Shown here: one piece after another, positions 5,511-8,607 of the stretch
How the letters are laid out: the number at the start of each line of letters is the position of its first letter
Position numbering within the stretch: the first letter of the stretch is position 1
Source: an uncultured Bacilli bacterium
GTDB taxonomy: Bacteria > Bacillota_I > Bacilli_A > RF39 > UBA660
Length of the DNA stretch: 8,607 nucleotides
Assembly (NCBI GenBank): GCA_947627145.1
Contig: CANQUW010000041.1
Coordinates: 1 to 8,607 of the forward strand
Direction of reading: 5' to 3'
Notes under the pieces: generated by a model
Told to the model about the DNA's origin: nothing
The model's input: only the letters and a program-made list of their open reading frames with translations
Databases searched by the model: none
Made by a program: the position numbers and the translations under genes

Positions 5511-8500
5511 ATGAAAAAAGTAAAAAAAGATAAGAAAGGATTTACCTTAGTAGAAGTATTAGTAGCTATTGCTATACTAGGAATTTTATCAACTATCGCA
5601 ATAGCGGGAATACAAACAGTTATGAGTAATAGTAGAAATAAATATTATAAAAGTCTACGTGAAATGATTATATCTGCTGCTAAGGAATATTACTCAGATA
5701 ATAAAAATGAATTACCTATTGATATAGATGATGTAGGAGATACACTTTATGTAAGTACTTTAGTAGATCAAGATTACCTTGACCCAGTTAAAGATGCTAA
5801 TGGAAAAGCTTGTGATGATAGTAGTTCTGTTACTGTTTATAAAACAGGGGAGAAAGAATATAAATATCTATTAAATCTTTCATGTTCTAAAGACCCAAGA
5901 ATGCCTAAATCAATAAACGATAAACCAGTAGCAAAATCAGGTGGTATTTCTGTAGTTTGTAATGTTAGTTCAGATGGGAAAAAAGCAAATGCTTATTTAA
6001 CTTTAACTGATAGAAGTGATTATCGTTATGAAGTATTAAAGAAAAATAAAGAAAATGGTAAATGGGAAGAGGTTACCAACAAAAAAGGAAATATAAAAGA
6101 TGGTAAAAAGACAGTTAATATACCTATAAATTATGGTAGTGGAGAATATACTGTTAGAGCGGAAACAGGTTCGGAGCCAGCTATTAGTGAAGCTAGTTGT
6201 GATTCGTTTGAAGTAGAATCACCAGAGCCTGATTGTGATGGTGTTGATTATGAAGTTAGTCATGTTGCTAAAGAATGGTTTAAAGGAACTTTAAAAGTTA
6301 CTATAAAAACAGATAAAGAAAAAATGGAAAGATATAATGTAAATGCCCTTCAAATAGTATATAATCAATTTACTAATAATAAAAATAGAGAAATAAATAG
6401 TAGTGATAAATCAAATAAAGAATATAGTAAAAATGGAAAGAAAACAATAAATGATAAAATTTTAAGTGAAGGATTAACAGAAGAATACAATAGAACGTTA
6501 TCAAAAGGAAATCTTAGTGTATTTATTTATAATGATGCAGGAGATGAAAAAGAATGTAAATTAGGAGAGTACTGGATGGATAATGAAGCACCAAAATGTG
6601 AAAACATGCAACCTAATGAAACATGGACTAACAGAGCAGATGCAAAAGTTATTACAGGATGTAATGACGGAGATGTAGAAAACGGAAAAGAGCACGAGTT
6701 ATCATCAGGATGTAGACAAAAAACTTATGAAGATTCTACAGAAGATGAATATGCTGATTTCAATAAGACTTTCGATAGTGATGAAATATACATTGAAGAT
6801 AATGTAGGTAATGTTGCTACTAAAGATAGTAATTGTAGATTCTTAAAAAGAATAGATAGAACTAAACCAAGATGTAGTGAAGTGTCTCAATATGGAAAAA
6901 CTGAATGGGGTAAAGATTTTAAAGCATGGGAAAAATGTGTAGATGATTTGAAAAAAGGTGTTACACCATCAGAATGTACATCTGATACTGTGTATCAAGA
7001 AGAAGGAGCGCCTGATGGAGAAACTAAAACATTTACTATAAAAGATAATGCCGGTAATACTGAACAATGTGTTGCTGATAAACACCGTGATAATGTTCCA
7101 CCTATTTGTACTGGATCAACATTTTCAAATTGGGTTAATACCAGTACTAAGAGAGCATATGCCGATTGTAAAGACATCAATGGAGCAGGAATATCCGGAT
7201 GTAAGTCAGACAGAGTATGGGAAACAAATATTACTGATGGAGTAAATCTTAGTTTAACAGTAGAAGATTATGCTGGTAATACAGCAAGTTGTACTGCGGA
7301 GAAAAAACGTGATAGAGTGGCACCTATTTGTGTAAATGGTTCATTTAGATCAAGCCAACAAACAACTACTGGAACATGTAGCTCTAATTGGACAAGTACT
7401 TATACAAATCCAGATCCAGCAGCTAATCCTCGTACAGTTACCCAAAATCACGGTGTCACTAGAAGCTTTACTAGTAGATGTTGGATAAATTCAACGGTAA
7501 ATTGTAGTGATGCACTTTCTGGTTGTACATCTGGCTCATATAGTGCTGATTCATCATCACGAACAGGAAGTGGCGGAGGAACTTGTTATTATCAAGGATG
7601 TTGTAATAACGTTAGAAGTGCCGATTGTTCAGGAGTAAGCCCTGCAACAATTACAATTCAAGATAATGCTGGTAACAAAACATATTGCGATGGAACATTC
7701 ACAGCTCCTAAACCAAAAGATGAACCAGTCGAAGATAATAATAATGCAGCAGCTGCTTGTAATCTTCTTTATATAAAAAATGAATCTTCAGCTAATATAC
7801 AATGGATTACACAACCATCAGTTGATGTCAGTGTAACTTGGGACCCAACAACAAACATTAGTGTACGATATGAACCTGGTAATTCAATGGCGGCTTCAGT
7901 TTCAGGTGGTAACGGAAACATGAACTTACATTTTGACAATGGAGTATATACTGGTGGTAAATTAGTTGTTACTTCTGCAAATGGAGGACAACCAGTTGAA
8001 TGTAGCGTTGGTAATTACTATATAGATAGTGTTGCACCAGTTATGGATCCTAGTAGTGAAGCTGGATTTAGATATAGCGTAGTTGGAGATAATGGTGCTG
8101 TTAAATGTATAAATAGTACTATGGATAACAGACAAAGTCTTAGTGGTCCAAATATAAAAATAACTGCAATATTTAAGCATATAGTATTTACAGATTATAA
8201 TAGTGGTATCGGTTCAGTCAACTATCGTTTCAATCCGGAACTTAATGACGTAGATGCTGCCGGTAATCCAGTTAAACTTCGTGCGGGTGATATTTTATGT
8301 CCTGAGTCGTATCATAGTCCAAATCCTGCTAGAAGTAATGGAACGGACTTTGGTTGTAGTGCAACAATCGGGGCAGGAAATTGGAATACAGACCATAGAT
8401 TCTGTTTCGTTTACGCTTTAGCATTTAACGCAACAGATGCCGCAGGTAATATGTCGAGAGATTATACTGGTTATGGTAATGACTATCAAAACCATACTGA

Positions 8501-8519
8501 TGACAGCCATTACGAATAA
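5511..8519 (+). CDS. Giant prepilin-like surface protein with cysteine-rich Ig-like repeats
   Basis: This 1002-residue protein begins with a type III (prepilin) signal, KKDKKG|FTLVEVLVAIAILGIL. Cleavage after G10 would give an N-methylated F with Glu at mature +5 (E15), and the hydrophobic helix (11-33) would pack into a pilus or stay in the membrane. Residues 34-130 look like a small pilin head with cysteines C101 and C125. Beyond it, where ordinary (pseudo)pilins end, are an Ig-like module (C150-C230), a module from C242 to C349, four cysteine-rich modules (363-442, 455-520, 533-594, 607-726) each ending in D-x-x-G-N plus Cys, another module (C750-C831) and a C-terminal domain with C866, C930, C949 and C965. 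There are about 34 cysteines in all. No LPxTG or C-terminal membrane anchor is present. The ATG at 5511 is preferred over an in-frame GTG at 5499, which overlaps the Shine-Dalgarno. It is probably an adhesin-like pilus tip or surface protein needing a prepilin peptidase and a ComG/type IV-like assembly system encoded elsewhere. Confidence 0.8.
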   Translation: MKKVKKDKKGFTLVEVLVAIAILGILSTIAIAGIQTVMSNSRNKYYKSLREMIISAAKEYYSDNKNELPIDIDDVGDTLYVSTLVDQDYLDPVKDANGKACDDSSSVTVYKTGEKEYKYLLNLSCSKDPRMPKSINDKPVAKSGGISVVCNVSSDGKKANAYLTLTDRSDYRYEVLKKNKENGKWEEVTNKKGNIKDGKKTVNIPINYGSGEYTVRAETGSEPAISEASCDSFEVESPEPDCDGVDYEVSHVAKEWFKGTLKVTIKTDKEKMERYNVNALQIVYNQFTNNKNREINSSDKSNKEYSKNGKKTINDKILSEGLTEEYNRTLSKGNLSVFIYNDAGDEKECKLGEYWMDNEAPKCENMQPNETWTNRADAKVITGCNDGDVENGKEHELSSGCRQKTYEDSTEDEYADFNKTFDSDEIYIEDNVGNVATKDSNCRFLKRIDRTKPRCSEVSQYGKTEWGKDFKAWEKCVDDLKKGVTPSECTSDTVYQEEGAPDGETKTFTIKDNAGNTEQCVADKHRDNVPPICTGSTFSNWVNTSTKRAYADCKDINGAGISGCKSDRVWETNITDGVNLSLTVEDYAGNTASCTAEKKRDRVAPICVNGSFRSSQQTTTGTCSSNWTSTYTNPDPAANPRTVTQNHGVTRSFTSRCWINSTVNCSDALSGCTSGSYSADSSSRTGSGGGTCYYQGCCNNVRSADCSGVSPATITIQDNAGNKTYCDGTFTAPKPKDEPVEDNNNAAAACNLLYIKNESSANIQWITQPSVDVSVTWDPTTNISVRYEPGNSMAASVSGGNGNMNLHFDNGVYTGGKLVVTSANGGQPVECSVGNYYIDSVAPVMDPSSEAGFRYSVVGDNGAVKCINSTMDNRQSLSGPNIKITAIFKHIVFTDYNSGIGSVNYRFNPELNDVDAAGNPVKLRAGDILCPESYHSPNPARSNGTDFGCSATIGAGNWNTDHRFCFVYALAFNATDAAGNMSRDYTGYGNDYQNHTDDSHYE
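6597..7688 (+). repeat. Four tandem cysteine-rich Ig-like modules within the pilin-like protein
   Basis: The modules run C363-C442, C455-C520, C533-C594 and C607-C726. Each starts with a P-x-C motif (APKC, KPRC, PPIC, APIC) and ends with EDNVGN, KDNAGN, EDYAGN or QDNAGN shortly before the last Cys. The first three have four cysteines each (80, 66 and 62 residues). The fourth is expanded to 120 residues with ten cysteines, including a vicinal pair C697-C698. D-x-A-G-N endings are typical of bacterial Ig-like (Big-type) repeats. Confidence 0.75.
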
Positions 8520-8534
8520 TATATAATTATGGAT

Positions 8535-8575
8535 AATTGTCAAATAGTGTGTGTAGACACAAATAAGTGATAATT
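8535..8575 (+). other. Two-tier hairpin in the 3' flank of the pilin-like gene
   Basis: AATTGTCA (8535-8542) pairs with TGATAATT (8568-8575), with one G-U pair. Inside it, TGTGT (8548-8552) pairs with ACACA (8557-8561). It starts 15 nt after the stop, but there is no strong T-tract after it, so it may be a weak terminator, an mRNA 3'-end stabiliser or a leader element of the next gene. Confidence 0.3.
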
Positions 8576-8586
8576 TATTGAATAGT

Positions 8587-8603
8587 TAATACGTTAAGTA
8601 TTA
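8587..8603. repeat. Short inverted repeat at the window edge
   Basis: TAATAC (8587-8592) and GTATTA (8598-8603) are complementary around GTTAA. The window ends four bases later, so it is unknown whether a T-tract follows (terminator) or the site belongs to the next gene's control region. No gene was found in 8520-8607. Confidence 0.25.
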
Positions 8604-8607
8604 GCTA

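Noticed and set aside
6597..7688. CRISPR or DNA-level tandem repeat
   Set aside because: The periodicity is at protein level only; the modules differ in length and nucleotide sequence, and there are no regular spacers.
6995..8180. Short open frames inside the pilin-like gene (6995-7180 minus, 7048-7245 plus, 7962-8180 minus)
   Set aside because: They lie wholly within a long repeat-bearing coding region, have no ribosome sites and show no family features.
8459..8519. C-terminal wall-sorting signal or membrane anchor on the pilin-like protein
   Set aside because: The protein ends in a polar stretch (QNHTDDSHYE) with no LPxTG-like motif, hydrophobic helix or basic tail.
416..8519. Use of UGA as tryptophan (mycoplasma-type code)
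   Set aside because: The genes are open under the standard bacterial code, conserved Trp positions that I checked use TGG, and no frame needs read-through of TGA.

Overview
The window looks like chromosomal DNA from a very AT-rich, Gram-positive-type (monoderm) bacterium. The best guess is an uncultured gut Bacillota, a Bacilli lineage near the RF39/Erysipelotrichales/Mollicutes-related groups. The evidence is near-consensus AGGAGG ribosome binding sites, TGnTATAAT promoters, short intergenic regions, the ruvA-ruvB-queA order, a C+ (zinc-type) L33, a Bacillus-type EF-P loop and a ComG-like pilin leader. Every tryptophan codon I checked is TGG and the frames are intact under the standard bacterial code, so this is not a UGA=Trp mollicute. 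The genus is not recoverable by eye.

Layout. Positions 1-38 are the last codons of a gene whose C-terminus matches that of the small gene directly after it (69-293). Both resemble the C-terminal tail of Rpn/PD-(D/E)XK nuclease-family 'transposases', and the second is a freestanding tail without a nuclease domain. A terminator (318-348) separates this accessory pair from a housekeeping block. The block holds ruvA-ruvB-queA (416-3021; Holliday-junction branch migration plus queuosine biosynthesis), with each stop codon fused to the next Shine-Dalgarno, and then a separately promoted rpmG-efp pair (3147-3890; ribosomal protein L33 and elongation factor P).

The right half is about the cell envelope. 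A four-helix DUF5684-like membrane protein carries a 79-residue Lys/Thr-rich, histone H1-like tail (3987-4748). It converges on a single-pass membrane protein with two PepSY-like domains (4767-5327, minus strand), and both stop codons sit inside one bidirectional terminator hairpin. A divergent intergenic region with two extended -10 promoters and a 27-bp palindrome then leads to a 1002-residue prepilin-like protein (5511-8519). That protein has a type IV pilin leader fused to an array of cysteine-rich Ig-like modules, with about 34 cysteines and a strict 13-residue register between successive four-cysteine modules.

The most novel material is the giant Cys-rich pilin-like adhesin with its divergent PepSY neighbour, followed by the tandem freestanding Rpn tail, which could be a split relative of the E. 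coli RpnL/RpnS toxin-antitoxin arrangement. No tRNA, rRNA, CRISPR array or complete insertion sequence was seen.
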